29,153 nt of DNA from the NCBI GenBank assembly GCA_900547385.1, contig URGQ01000014.1, positions 1-29,153 of the forward strand, given 5' to 3'. This document shows positions 7,390-16,076 of this stretch, one piece after another. The notes under the pieces are model-generated. The model was not told the DNA's origin. It searched no databases and was given only the letters and a program-made list of their open reading frames with translations. The position numbers and the translations under genes are program-made. Numbering within the stretch: the first letter of the stretch is position 1; each line of letters begins with the position of its first letter. Origin of the DNA: an uncultured Oscillospiraceae bacterium (GTDB lineage: Bacteria > Bacillota > Clostridia > Oscillospirales > Ruminococcaceae).

Positions 7390-7919
7390 AGCATGAAGCA
7401 CTGGCATCCGCTGTCACCGGCATTGATGATGACCTGCTGCAGGATGCTATAACGGTACCGCCCGTTCCTCGCCGTCCGGCCTTTGGCCGCTGGGGCGCCA
7501 TAGCGGCAGCCCTGCTGCTGGTATTTGGCATCTCGGTGCTGTGGCAGCAGTCCGGCACGCTCCGCCTTTCGGTGGGGGAGACCATCATCGGCAGCCAGCC
7601 GGTGCCGGTCATAACGGAAGCCGTCCCACGCACCGCCGCGGAGCCCGCGCTCTATACCCTTGGCAGCCTGGAAGTCCCCCTGACCCTTTCCGGCCGCGGG
7701 GAATGGCAGCTTTCTACAGACGATGGCGAATTGCGGATCACCCAGGGAGATGCCGTTTCCGCCTGGAGCGGCACCCAACAGGGCCGCGGGGCCTGTACCG
7801 TTCTTTGGGCCATCCCGCAGCCCATGGCGGGGAAAGCCTACCGCCTTACCCTCAATGCGCAGACAATGACCCTTTCTCAAAATGAGCAGGGCGTCTGGAT
7901 GATACAAAAAGCTTTATAA
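7386..7919 (+). CDS. Putative single-pass membrane anti-sigma factor
   Basis: A 177-residue protein with a short cytoplasmic N-terminus, one membrane helix (residues about 36-54, WGAIAAALLLVFGISVLW) and an extracytoplasmic domain rich in beta strands. I do not recognise a named anti-sigma domain. The role is inferred from its 4-nt overlap with the sigma gene and its topology. I prefer ATG 7386 over ATG 7377, because GAGGG is then 9 nt away instead of adjacent. Confidence 0.7.
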   Translation: MKHEALASAVTGIDDDLLQDAITVPPVPRRPAFGRWGAIAAALLLVFGISVLWQQSGTLRLSVGETIIGSQPVPVITEAVPRTAAEPALYTLGSLEVPLTLSGRGEWQLSTDDGELRITQGDAVSAWSGTQQGRGACTVLWAIPQPMAGKAYRLTLNAQTMTLSQNEQGVWMIQKAL

Positions 7920-7938
7920 AAGAAGGAGAAATTGTAGC

Positions 7939-8505
7939 ATGAAAAAGATCATTTCCATTCTGCTGGCAGCCGTAATGGTGCTGGCCTTCGCCGCTTGCGG
8001 CAACAATTCCGGCAATAACGGCGGCAATGACGCAGCCGTCACCGACCCGCTGGAGGTTCTTAATAAGGTTTGGAGCGCTCTGCCCGAGGATTATAAATTC
8101 CCCGCAGCGGGCGGCGATAACAACAACGCCGTAGAGGATAAGCCCGGCAAGTTTGATATCTCCGATGCCGACAACCTGGACTATATGCTGTCCTTCCCGG
8201 CCGATAGCACCACCCTCATCGACAGCGCCGCCTCCATTTCCCACATGATGAACATGAACACCTTCACCTGCGGCGCCTACCATGTCAAGAATGCCGCCGA
8301 TGCCAAGACGCTGGCCCAGTCCCTGCGTGACAGCATCCAGTCCCGCCAGTGGATGTGCGGCTTCCCCGATAAGCTGGTTGTCATCACCATAAATGAGGTG
8401 GTTGTTGCCATGTACGGTGATGAGGAGCTTATCAACAGCTTCCGTGATACCCTCACCGCTTCCTATCCCGCCGCCGTCATCGATTTTGACGAAGCCATCC
8501 AGTAA
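7939..8505 (+). CDS. Small lipoprotein, probable DUF4358
   Basis: A 188-residue protein. The lipoprotein signal peptide ends at FAAC (residues about 17-20), followed by an Asn/Gly-rich linker and then one alpha/beta domain ending in VDFDEA-like sequence (VIDFDEAIQ). The domain resembles DUF4358, often seen beside MBOAT and DHHW genes in Clostridia. That assignment is from memory of the family pattern and is moderate. It lies 19 nt after the anti-sigma gene and 21 nt before the MBOAT gene. GAAGGAG precedes the ATG. It is likely an outer-face accessory of the acylation machinery. Confidence 0.65.
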   Translation: MKKIISILLAAVMVLAFAACGNNSGNNGGNDAAVTDPLEVLNKVWSALPEDYKFPAAGGDNNNAVEDKPGKFDISDADNLDYMLSFPADSTTLIDSAASISHMMNMNTFTCGAYHVKNAADAKTLAQSLRDSIQSRQWMCGFPDKLVVITINEVVVAMYGDEELINSFRDTLTASYPAAVIDFDEAIQ

Positions 8506-8526
8506 TCGTTTCGGGGGGATCAGCTT

Positions 8527-9933
8527 ATGCTGTTTTCAAGCATCCCGTTTCTCTACTACTTTCTGCCGCTCACGCTGCTGTGCTATTTTTTGGCGCCGCG
8601 CCGGGCAAAAAATGCCGTTCTGCTCCTCTTTTCCCTTGTGTTCTATGCGTGGGGCGAGCCGAAATATGTCCTATTCATGGTCGTATCCATTCTGCAGGGC
8701 TATTTCTTTGGGCGGCTGGTAGAAAAATATCGTGTCAGCAATCCCCGGCGGTCAAAGCTCTTTTTGACCGCCTCGGTCCTTTTCAGCCTGCTGCTTTTGG
8801 GCTACTGCAAGTACGCCGATTTCTTCATCCGCAGCTTCAATGCCGTGACCGGCCTTTCGGTGCCGCTTCTGCGGGTGGCGCTGCCCATTGGCATCAGCTT
8901 CTACACCTTCCAGATCCTCAGTTATGTGGTGGATGTCCACCGGGGCACGGTGGCCGCCCAGCGCAATCTCATCGACCTCGGCACCTATATCGCCATGTTC
9001 CCGCAGCTCATCGCGGGGCCCATCGTCCGCTATGCCGATATCGAGCCCCAGCTTAAGGAGCGCCGCTCCACCCCGGCCATGGTCGCCGCGGGCGCGCAGC
9101 GCTTTGTGCTGGGCCTGGGTAAAAAGGTCCTCATCGCCAATGTGCTTTATCAGCTTATCACGGTGTATAAGGCTACCACCCAGCCCTCGGTGCTGTACAG
9201 CTGGATGTACGCCGCGGCCTATATGCTGCACATCTATTTCGATTTTTCCGGTTACAGCGATATGGCCATCGGCCTGGGGAAAATTTTCGGCTTCACCTTT
9301 GCCGAAAACTTCAATTATCCCTATATCTCCCGCAGCGTCACCGAATTTTGGCGGCGCTGGCACATGAGCCTTGGCTCCTGGTTCCGGGATTATGTCTATA
9401 TCCCCATGGGCGGCAACCGGGTGGCCCCGGCCCGCCGCTACCTCAATATCCTCGTGGTATGGATGCTGACCGGTCTTTGGCATGGCGCCGATTGGAACTT
9501 TGTCCTGTGGGGCCTGTTCTTCGCTGTGTTCCTCATCCTGGAAAAAGGTTTCCTCTTAAAGCCCCTGCAAAAGCTCCCCGTCCTCAGCCATCTTTATACC
9601 CTGCTGCTGGTCGCGGTCAGCTTTGTCATCTTCGATAGCGCCGGCCTTTCGGAAGCCGCCGCCCACTTGGGCCGCATGTTTGGGGCGGGCGGGGTGCCGC
9701 TTGCCACCGGCGAAGCGCTTTACTACCTCGGCAGCTATGCCGTCACCTTCATCATCGCCGTCATCGGCGCTACGCCCTATCCCACCCGCTGGATGAACCG
9801 CCTTTCCGAAGGCCCCAAAACCGGCCGGGTGCTGGCGGTCGCGGCCCCTGTGGCCCTGATGGCCCTGTTGGCGGTCGTCACTGCCTACCTGGTGGATGGC
9901 TCATTCAATCCGTTCCTCTATTTCCGCTTTTAA
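8527..9933 (+). CDS. MBOAT-family O-acyltransferase (AlgI/DltB-like)
   Basis: A 468-residue polytopic membrane protein. The conserved core is present: YFDFSGYSDMAIGLGKIFGF, FWRRWHMSLGSWFRDYVYIP (His279) and TGLWHGADWNF with the presumed catalytic His319, close to AlgI His322. Family members move acetyl or other acyl groups across the membrane from a cytoplasmic donor to a partner that acts on cell-surface polysaccharide. The next gene encodes that kind of partner. Start ATG is preceded by GGGGGA at about 8 nt. Confidence 0.93.
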   Translation: MLFSSIPFLYYFLPLTLLCYFLAPRRAKNAVLLLFSLVFYAWGEPKYVLFMVVSILQGYFFGRLVEKYRVSNPRRSKLFLTASVLFSLLLLGYCKYADFFIRSFNAVTGLSVPLLRVALPIGISFYTFQILSYVVDVHRGTVAAQRNLIDLGTYIAMFPQLIAGPIVRYADIEPQLKERRSTPAMVAAGAQRFVLGLGKKVLIANVLYQLITVYKATTQPSVLYSWMYAAAYMLHIYFDFSGYSDMAIGLGKIFGFTFAENFNYPYISRSVTEFWRRWHMSLGSWFRDYVYIPMGGNRVAPARRYLNILVVWMLTGLWHGADWNFVLWGLFFAVFLILEKGFLLKPLQKLPVLSHLYTLLLVAVSFVIFDSAGLSEAAAHLGRMFGAGGVPLATGEALYYLGSYAVTFIIAVIGATPYPTRWMNRLSEGPKTGRVLAVAAPVALMALLAVVTAYLVDGSFNPFLYFRF

Positions 9934-9945
9934 GGAGGTGCCGCT

Positions 9946-11049
9946 GTGGAAAACAATAAGACCCGTACCATTCTCACCATTGCGGTGTTGGGGGTATTTT
10001 TGGCGGCGTTCACCCTTTGGACTGTTTTTAAGCCCGCCGATGCCGCCTCCGATGCGGAGCGCCGCTCCCTGGCGCAGCTGCCTGCCCTCACCGGCCAGTC
10101 GCTGCTTTCCGGCACCTTTGCCGATCACTTTGAGGACTACGCCACCGATCAGTTCCCGCTGCGGGATGAATTCCGCACGCTCAAAGCACTTACCGCCACA
10201 GAGCTGCTGCGTCAGCGGGATAATAACGGCCTGTACCGGGTGGGAGATCATCTGGCCAAGCTGGAATACCCCATGAATACTGACTCTCTGGACCATGCCG
10301 CCGAGCGCTTTGCGTATCTGTATGATACCTATCTAAAGGATTCCGGCAGCCATGTGTACCTTTCGCTCATTCCGGATAAAAATTACTTTATGGCAGCCCC
10401 CAACGGTTACCCCTCCATCGATTACGAGCAGTTTGCTGAGGAACTGCAAAGCCGCACCGGCTATATGCAGTATATCGATATCTTCGATCTGCTGGAGCTG
10501 GAGGACTATTACCGCACCGATGCTCACTGGCGGCAGGAGAAGATCCTGGATGTGGCTGCCCGGCTGGCGGGTGGCATGGGCGTGGAGCTTACCGGCAGCT
10601 ACACCAGAAAAACGCTGGAAAAGCCTTTCTATGGTGTTTACTACGGCCAGGCCGCGCTGCCCATCGCCCCGGAGGAGATGAACTATCTCTCCGGCGGCGC
10701 CATCGATACCGCCTCGGTCTATAATTACGAAACCGATGCCACCGGTACTGTTTATAATATGGAAAAGGCCGCGGGCCGTGATCCGTATGAGATGTTCCTT
10801 TCCGGCTCCGTGTCGCTCCTGCGCATCGAAAATCCGCAGAACACCTCCGGCCGCCGGCTGGTGATCTTCCGGGATTCCTTTGGCAGCAGCATCGCACCGC
10901 TGCTGGTGGAGGGCTATTCCTCCGTTACGCTGGTGGATATCCGGTATCTCGCCTCCAGCCGGCTGGGCGGCTTTGTCGATTTTACAGGCTGCGATGTGCT
11001 GTTCCTGTATAGTGCCGGCGTCCTCAATAACAGCTCCACCCTAAAATAA
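9946..11049 (+). CDS. AlgJ/AlgX-like DHHW-family protein, probable surface polysaccharide O-acetyltransferase partner
   Basis: A 367-residue protein. An N-terminal membrane anchor (residues about 7-25, TRTILTIAVLGVFLAAFTLW) is followed by an extracytoplasmic SGNH-like domain. Visible catalytic-type residues are Asp192 and His194 in TDAHW, plus Ser311 in FRDSFGSS. They match the Asp-x-His plus Ser layout of AlgJ. It would transfer the acyl group delivered by the MBOAT protein to a wall or capsular glycan. Start is GTG 9946 behind a strong AAGGAGG, 12 nt after the MBOAT stop. It is the last gene before a terminator. Confidence 0.88.
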   Translation: MENNKTRTILTIAVLGVFLAAFTLWTVFKPADAASDAERRSLAQLPALTGQSLLSGTFADHFEDYATDQFPLRDEFRTLKALTATELLRQRDNNGLYRVGDHLAKLEYPMNTDSLDHAAERFAYLYDTYLKDSGSHVYLSLIPDKNYFMAAPNGYPSIDYEQFAEELQSRTGYMQYIDIFDLLELEDYYRTDAHWRQEKILDVAARLAGGMGVELTGSYTRKTLEKPFYGVYYGQAALPIAPEEMNYLSGGAIDTASVYNYETDATGTVYNMEKAAGRDPYEMFLSGSVSLLRIENPQNTSGRRLVIFRDSFGSSIAPLLVEGYSSVTLVDIRYLASSRLGGFVDFTGCDVLFLYSAGVLNNSSTLK

Positions 11050-11052
11050 GCC

Positions 11053-11083
11053 AAAGAGCCGCTCCTTTTGGGAACGGCTCTTT
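11053..11083. terminator. Bidirectional terminator between the ECF operon and the XRE gene
   Basis: Stem AAAGAGCCG/CGGCTCTTT with T runs on both strands. It serves the convergent genes ending at 11049 (plus) and 11097 (minus). Confidence 0.85.
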
Positions 11084-11096
11084 TCAATTTTTGTAT

Positions 11097-11918
11097 TTAT
11101 GCGCTCTTTTTCTCCCGTCGGGCCCGGTAAATGGCCCGGACCGTCAGCAGCACCACAGCCGCCGCCAGCAGATTGATAAGGCCGGAGACCACCGGATAGT
11201 ACCAGCTGGCGGCTTCTGCACCGCCCAGCACCTGCCACAGCGGGGCCAGCCAGCCATGCAGCCCCAATACCACTGTCCACCCCAGTGCCAGCGGGGTGTA
11301 TTTCTGCCAGCGGGTGTGCCGCAGGGCCAGCACCACATACAAGATAAGAACCGCCCACAATGCCCAGGAGATCAATAGCCCAATTCCGAAATACTCCGAC
11401 TGGTAGGCGATCGGGTTGATCACGCTCCCCAGGCTTGCACCGCCAAACCAGCGCTGCGCGGGCAGCAGGATTGCCAGCAGCGTCCCGCCTATAATGATCC
11501 GCCCGGCATACCGCCGCAGCGTCAGGCACAGCGCCGCGCAAATCAGCAGGTAGCCCGCCGGGATCAGCAGCGCCCAGTTCAAAAACAGCGCCAGCACCGC
11601 ACACAGCAGTCCCACCCCCAGCAGGATATACCCAATGGTTTTCTGCCCGCTGGGGGCTGCTGGCTTCGCAATGACCGCATCCACCGGTATCTCCTCCGGG
11701 GCTTCGGCCGTTTCCTCCGGGGACTCTCCCTTTACCAGTTCATCCAGTGTGATACGGTACAGCCGGGAAAGCGCGATCAGCCGCTCCAGATCCGGCAGTC
11801 CGGCATCGGTCTCCCATTTGCTTACGGCTTGACGGCTCACGCCCAGCTGCTCCGCCAGCTCCCCCTGGGAAAGCCCCAGCTTCCCCCTGTAATATGCGAT
11901 CCGTTCACCCAGTGTCAT
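11097..11918 (-). CDS. XRE-family regulator with a membrane domain
   Basis: A 273-residue protein. Residues 1-62 form a Cro/CI helix-turn-helix (MTLGERIAYYRGKLGLSQGE, then QLGVSRQAVSKWETDAGLPD). After an acidic linker, residues about 95-265 hold several hydrophobic helices (about five or six), ending in a basic tail (RARREKKSA). The fusion suggests a membrane-tethered transcription factor that senses envelope state. No partner gene is adjacent. AAAGGCGG lies about 8 nt before the ATG. Confidence 0.88.
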   Translation of the reverse strand: MTLGERIAYYRGKLGLSQGELAEQLGVSRQAVSKWETDAGLPDLERLIALSRLYRITLDELVKGESPEETAEAPEEIPVDAVIAKPAAPSGQKTIGYILLGVGLLCAVLALFLNWALLIPAGYLLICAALCLTLRRYAGRIIIGGTLLAILLPAQRWFGGASLGSVINPIAYQSEYFGIGLLISWALWAVLILYVVLALRHTRWQKYTPLALGWTVVLGLHGWLAPLWQVLGGAEAASWYYPVVSGLINLLAAAVVLLTVRAIYRARREKKSA

Positions 11919-11998
11919 TTCAGCATCCGCCTTTCATGTTTTGTACCGCAAGAGTATCATGGAATGGGGGTGCTGTCGACCAACCCCTCATGGATTTT

Positions 11999-12036
11999 TA
12001 GCAACCTTCCGTTGCCCCCCTCTGTTTGGAGGGCTT
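11999..12036. other. Short hairpins downstream of the AEC gene
   Basis: GCAAC/GTTGC (12001-12015) and GCCCCCC with GGAGGGC (12014-12034, one G-T pair) could fold. No clear T run follows on the minus strand, so this is at best a weak terminator for the transporter gene ending at 12058. Confidence 0.3.
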
Positions 12037-12057
12037 TCGCGCGTTTTCTTACCTATA

Positions 12058-13107
12058 TTATATAGGAAACGCTCCGCTGGCTACTGCGGCCTTCACCAGG
12101 CAGTAGAAGAGCGGCGTGGATAGGACACAGAACAGCGTGGAAAGCAGACACACCCGTGCGGCCATATCCGCTTCCTCCTGGTAGGTGATGAAGAAGGTGC
12201 ACAGCACCGCAGAAAGCGGCGCAGCAAAGCACATCACCACCGTCATCAGCGTCACCTCGGTAAAGTGGGTCCATCCGATCTGCTGGAGCAGGCACAGCAC
12301 CGCCAGGGTATACAGCGGGGCGATAAACATCCGCAGAAAGGCGATGAACCACGCCTTGCCGTCCCGCAGCGCGTCGCCTAGCTGGGATTCCCCCAGTGTC
12401 GAGCCGATCAGCAGCATCGCCAGGGGGTTCACCAGGGTGGCCATCTGCGGTACCACCGCGTACAGTGCCGGGAATCGCAGGTCCAGCCGCAGCAGCGGTA
12501 TACCGCCGGGGCAGGGAAGCAGTCCCTGTGTCAGCCAGATGAAGAACCCCGCGAACATAGCCAGCATCACCGGCGTCAGGAACGCTTTTTTCAGGTTTTG
12601 CTTCAGGCTGCCACCGGTCACCGCCACCCCGCTGATGGAATAAAAGGCGTAGAGGTACAGCATCACCCGGAAAGCGATAGCTACCATGCTGGCGGAAAGC
12701 ATCGATTCCGACGGATTTTCCCGGTAAATAGCCCGTAGAATAGGCATGGCGTATAGTGTCTGCTGCCCTATGGCAAAGCAGATGCCATATAGGTTGGCCT
12801 TCCGCCGGCCGTATTTAATAAAAATAAGCTGCGACAGCGCGATCATCGAAAGATACAGCGCAAAGGAGATTAGCAGGATCTGCACATTGCGCCGCAGCTC
12901 CCCGCGGGCAAAATCGGTCATAAAGGCATCAAAGGCCAGGCACGGCACCGTCAGCTTCAGCAGCAGGGCATTCAGTACCGGACGGCTTTCCGCCTTCAGG
13001 ATATTTTTCTTCCGCAGTCCCCAGCCGATCCCGATGGTCAGCATGGCGGCGCAAAATACGCTCAAAAAGGATTGATCGGTCAGCAGCCCGGCCGCAGAGG
13101 ATAACAT
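12058..13107 (-). CDS. AEC-family (auxin efflux carrier-like) transporter
   Basis: A 349-residue membrane protein with about ten helices. It starts with the family-typical IGIGWGLRKKNILKAESRPVL...LLKLTVPCLAFDAF, and ends with VMCFAAPLSAVLCTFFITYQ...LLSTLFCVLSTPLF. The two-halved 5+5 helix pattern fits PF03547. Bacterial members export or exchange small organic acids such as malate or malonate; the substrate here is unknown. It has its own promoter (13145-13173). GGAG lies about 6 nt before the ATG. Confidence 0.88.
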   Translation of the reverse strand: MLSSAAGLLTDQSFLSVFCAAMLTIGIGWGLRKKNILKAESRPVLNALLLKLTVPCLAFDAFMTDFARGELRRNVQILLISFALYLSMIALSQLIFIKYGRRKANLYGICFAIGQQTLYAMPILRAIYRENPSESMLSASMVAIAFRVMLYLYAFYSISGVAVTGGSLKQNLKKAFLTPVMLAMFAGFFIWLTQGLLPCPGGIPLLRLDLRFPALYAVVPQMATLVNPLAMLLIGSTLGESQLGDALRDGKAWFIAFLRMFIAPLYTLAVLCLLQQIGWTHFTEVTLMTVVMCFAAPLSAVLCTFFITYQEEADMAARVCLLSTLFCVLSTPLFYCLVKAAVASGAFPI

Positions 13108-13144
13108 AGGATCTCCACTCTCCCGTCACTTGGTATACCTTATT

Positions 13145-13173
13145 ATAATAGGATCCCCTGGGCCGGGTGTCAA
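13145..13173 (-). promoter_or_regulatory. Promoter of the AEC transporter gene
   Basis: Minus-strand -35 TTGACA (13173-13168), 17-nt spacer, -10 TATTAT (13150-13145), 37 nt before the ATG. Confidence 0.75.
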
Positions 13174-13210
13174 TATCGCATTTCCGCAGGTTTCTGCCAG
13201 CCGCTGGCCC

Positions 13211-13306
13211 GGGGCGCAGCCCGCCCGCCTACGGCGGGCTCTGCGCGCTTTGCGCGCAGCTTTCGGCTCCGCCGAAAGGGGCTGCGCCCCGCTCCCGGAT
13301 ACTGCA
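13211..13306. repeat. Four-way-junction repeat element A (outer stem plus three hairpins)
   Basis: Outer 12-bp stem GGGGCGCAGCCC (13211-13222) / GGGCTGCGCCCC (13279-13290). Inside are three perfect hairpins with 3-nt loops: GCCCGCC-TAC-GGCGGGC (13223-13239), CTGCGCGC-TTT-GCGCGCAG (13241-13259) and CTTTCGGC-TCC-GCCGAAAG (13260-13278). Only one base between them is unpaired. On the minus strand the element is preceded by TGCAGTATCCGGGAGC (13306-13291), close to the flank of copies B and C. It lies between rplI and the AEC gene. Confidence 0.85.
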
Positions 13307-13317
13307 GTCAACCGGGA

Positions 13318-13764
13318 TTATTCTTCCCCGACTACCACAAATACATTGGCGGAAACGCCGTTATAGATCTTGACCTCGATGGTGTAGGAGCCAAAGGCCT
13401 TGATATCGTCCTTCAGCACAACCTTGCGCTTTTCCAAAGTGACGCCCAGCTGCTTTTCTATGCCCTCAGCAATCTCCTTGGCGGTGACGGAGCCGAACAG
13501 CTTGCCGTTGGCGCCGGCCTTGGCGGTCAACTTCACGGTCTTGCCGTCAATGGCGGCCTTCTGCTCCTCGGCGGCCTTCTGCTCCTCCGCCAGGCGGTAG
13601 GCCTTGGCGGCCTCGCGGTTTTTCAGCTCGTTCATGGCGCCAGCATCGGCGGGGATGGCCAGGCCTCTCTTCAGCAGGAAATTGCGGGCGTAGCCATCGG
13701 CTACCTCCACCAGCTCGCCCTTTTTACCGGTTCCTTTTACATCCTGTTTCAGTACTACTTTCAT
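13318..13764 (-). CDS. rplI: 50S ribosomal protein bL9
   Basis: A 148-residue protein of standard L9 length. The N-terminal globular domain (MKVVLKQDVKGTGKKGELVEVADGYARNFLL) binds 23S rRNA. A long connecting helix rich in Ala, Glu and Lys follows, then the C-terminal domain (GKLFGSVTAKEIAEGIEKQ...VKIYNGVSANVFVVV). Its ATG overlaps the gdpP stop by 4 nt (ATGA). The gdpP-rplI order is a well-conserved Firmicute arrangement. Confidence 0.98.
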   Translation of the reverse strand: MKVVLKQDVKGTGKKGELVEVADGYARNFLLKRGLAIPADAGAMNELKNREAAKAYRLAEEQKAAEEQKAAIDGKTVKLTAKAGANGKLFGSVTAKEIAEGIEKQLGVTLEKRKVVLKDDIKAFGSYTIEVKIYNGVSANVFVVVGEE

Positions 13765-15755
13765 GTGTCTTTTCCTCCCTTGGGGTTTTCTTCATAATAC
13801 CGGTCGATGGCGACCAGCAGCTGCTGGCGGCAATCCTCCAGTGTAATATCTTTGATCTGCGCGCCCGCCATGGTCTGGTGGCCGCCGCCGCCCATCCCTT
13901 CCAGGATGAGCTGAACATTGATGGCACCCATACTGCGGGCCGAAATATTCACGGCGCCGTCCTGCTCATACAGCACAAAGGAAGCATCCACCCCGCTGAT
14001 GCTCAAAAGGTCATCGGCGGCCTGCGGCGCCACTACCCGGATGCCCTCCACATTGGCGCCGGAGGTGCAGCTGATGGCACAGCCGCGGTATACCTCCGCG
14101 GCACTCACCAGGCGGCTGCGCTCCTGGTAGCTTTCCATGCTGGAAGCAAACAGCTTGCGAACCGCCACAGTATCGGCGCCCATGCGGCGCAGGAACGCGG
14201 CGGCCTCAAAGGTCCGCACGCCGGTGCGCAGAATAAAGCTCTTGGTATCCAGCATAATACCGGCCAGCAGGGCCTCGGCCTCCGCCACGCTGATGCGCAG
14301 CTTGCCTTCTTTGAAATACTGTACCAGTTCGGCCACCATTTCGCTGGCGGAGCTGGCATACGGCTCGTGGAAAAAGATGATAGCGTTATCAATGTGCTCC
14401 ACCATCTTGCGGTGGTGGTCAATGACGATAACATTGCGGCAGGCTTCGTAGATCTCCCGACTTTCCAGGATGGAGGGGATGTGGGTATCCACTACCACCA
14501 ACAGGGTATTGCGGCCCACCATATCCAGCCCCTGCGCCGGAGAAACAAAGGCGTCCTCGTAGCGTTTATCCTGCTGCAGCATATGGCGGTACAGCGGCTG
14601 CGCCAAGCTCTTTTCGGTATCCAGCACAATGGAACAGGGCTTGCCCAGTGTGGAAAGGCCAGCGTACATGCCAATGGCCGCGCCCAGGCAGTCCAAGTCG
14701 GCAAAGCGGTGGCCCATGATGAGGATATTATCGCAGGTGGTGGCCACTTCGGTAATGGCGTTGGCCATAATACGGGCGCGCACCTTATTGCGCTTTTCCA
14801 CCCCGCGGCCGGTGCCGCCAAAAAACTCATAGCCGTTCTTCTGCCGCAGCGCCACCTGGTCGCCGCCGCGGCCCAGGGCCATATCCAGCGCCTGGCGGGA
14901 GATGGTCTCGCTCTCATGCAGGCTGGCCGCCATGGGCGAAACACCGATGGACATGGTCGCGTTGTTGCGGTCGCCGGTATCCACTGCCCGGATAGCATTT
15001 AGGATGGGGAAGCGGTCCTCAATGACCCGCTTCATATAGCGCTCCTCCACCACCGCAAGGAAGCGGTCGCGGTCCAGCTTTTTTACCAGGCCGTGGTTTT
15101 CCTCGGCAAAGGTCTCGATGATATGCTCGATCTGGCCCATGGTGCGGCTGCGCTCGTTTTCCTTGGCATCGGTAAACAGCTCGGAGTAGTTATCAATGAG
15201 CATGGTAAGCACATAGGGCCGGGAATCAAAGTATTCCTGGGTATAGTGCTTCAGGTCGTTATCATCCACCAGGCAGATGATGGTCAGCGGCTCCTTGGTG
15301 GAGCTGGAGTGCATGAGGAACACGGTGTAGTGCCGCTCCCCTATTACGATATCCCGGCCTTCGGCGCTGCTTTCGGCCTGCCAATCCAGTCCGGGCACCA
15401 GCTCCGCTATATTATGCCCAAACAGCTCCTGCCCGGGGAACACCCCCTGCTTGGCGGGGGGATTGCTCCACACCACCTCACCGCTTTCCCGCACGATGAG
15501 GGACGGCATGGGCAGGGACAGCACGGCGTCGCTCATGATGTGCTCCAGCGAATCCTTCAATCTTCCAAAGCGGCGGCGGTTCTGCCGGGTGATAACGGTC
15601 ATCCAGATGATGCACCCAAGGGAGAGCAATGCCCACGCCCCCAGGCAGATATAGAACAGGGTCATATCGTAGCGGGAGGTGACGGCGGCCATCAGGCCGC
15701 AGGCCACTATCAGCACCGCAAGAATAGGACGATATTGGTTCAATCGTTCCTGCAT
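13761..15755 (-). CDS. gdpP: Cyclic-di-AMP phosphodiesterase GdpP
   Basis: A 664-residue protein in family order: two N-terminal membrane helices (about 11-52), a PAS-like domain (about 70-165), a degenerate GGDEF domain (about 175-310), and DHH/DHHA1 phosphodiesterase domains (about 340-655). Catalytic metal-site residues are visible in GHRFADLD (His349, Asp353, Asp355), in VIDHHRK and in the GGGGHQTMAGA motif. It hydrolyses c-di-AMP, which controls potassium uptake, osmolyte balance and wall stress. RADLD-type sequence replaces the common NPDMD, but the metal ligands are kept. GGAGG precedes the ATG. Confidence 0.96.
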   Translation of the reverse strand: MQERLNQYRPILAVLIVACGLMAAVTSRYDMTLFYICLGAWALLSLGCIIWMTVITRQNRRRFGRLKDSLEHIMSDAVLSLPMPSLIVRESGEVVWSNPPAKQGVFPGQELFGHNIAELVPGLDWQAESSAEGRDIVIGERHYTVFLMHSSSTKEPLTIICLVDDNDLKHYTQEYFDSRPYVLTMLIDNYSELFTDAKENERSRTMGQIEHIIETFAEENHGLVKKLDRDRFLAVVEERYMKRVIEDRFPILNAIRAVDTGDRNNATMSIGVSPMAASLHESETISRQALDMALGRGGDQVALRQKNGYEFFGGTGRGVEKRNKVRARIMANAITEVATTCDNILIMGHRFADLDCLGAAIGMYAGLSTLGKPCSIVLDTEKSLAQPLYRHMLQQDKRYEDAFVSPAQGLDMVGRNTLLVVVDTHIPSILESREIYEACRNVIVIDHHRKMVEHIDNAIIFFHEPYASSASEMVAELVQYFKEGKLRISVAEAEALLAGIMLDTKSFILRTGVRTFEAAAFLRRMGADTVAVRKLFASSMESYQERSRLVSAAEVYRGCAISCTSGANVEGIRVVAPQAADDLLSISGVDASFVLYEQDGAVNISARSMGAINVQLILEGMGGGGHQTMAGAQIKDITLEDCRQQLLVAIDRYYEENPKGGKDT

Positions 15756-15839
15756 AAGATCCCTCCGTTTCGGTCGTTGGATCGGCCCCGCCGCGGGTGC
15801 GGCCGGAAAAAATGGATATAGCTTCTCACTTTACGCTCC

Positions 15840-15868
15840 ATTATACCACGCCCGCCCGCAAAAGGAAA
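15840..15868 (-). promoter_or_regulatory. Promoter of gdpP-rplI
   Basis: Minus-strand -10 TATAAT (15845-15840), with a TGG just before it. The weak -35 TTTCCT (15868-15863) is at 17-nt spacing. Confidence 0.55.
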
Positions 15869-15966
15869 GCACTATCTTACACGGGGCGGGGTTTTCATTT
15901 GGGCGCCGGTTTGCTAAAATAGCAGCAGAAGGAGCCTTCGCTTGGCATGGACACCGGCCATACATC

Positions 15967-16049
15967 GGGCGCCCCTCCGCTTTAGTCGTGCTGACCCTTG
16001 CGGGCAACCCTCCCCGCTGCGGAGCGCCCGCCTTTCTCCACCCGCAAGG
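15967..16049. repeat. Interlocking inverted repeats upstream of element B
   Basis: CCTTGCGGG (15996-16004) pairs with CCCGCAAGG (16041-16049). GGGCGC...TCCGC (about 15967-15980) pairs, with a 3-nt bulge, with GCGGAGCGCCC (about 16019-16029). The two pairings interlock, so they cannot form one simple nested fold. No gene covers 15870-16200, so this is unexplained intergenic structure. Confidence 0.5.
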
Positions 16050-16076
16050 CCCATGTTTTTCCGCGAAGGTATTTGC

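Noticed and set aside
13223..13278. Cloverleaf shape of element A as a tRNA gene
   Set aside because: The loops are 3 nt, there is no anticodon loop, no T-arm consensus and no CCA. The same holds for B and D.
13878..15002. 374-codon plus-strand frame
   Set aside because: Antisense shadow of gdpP, which has complete family motifs.
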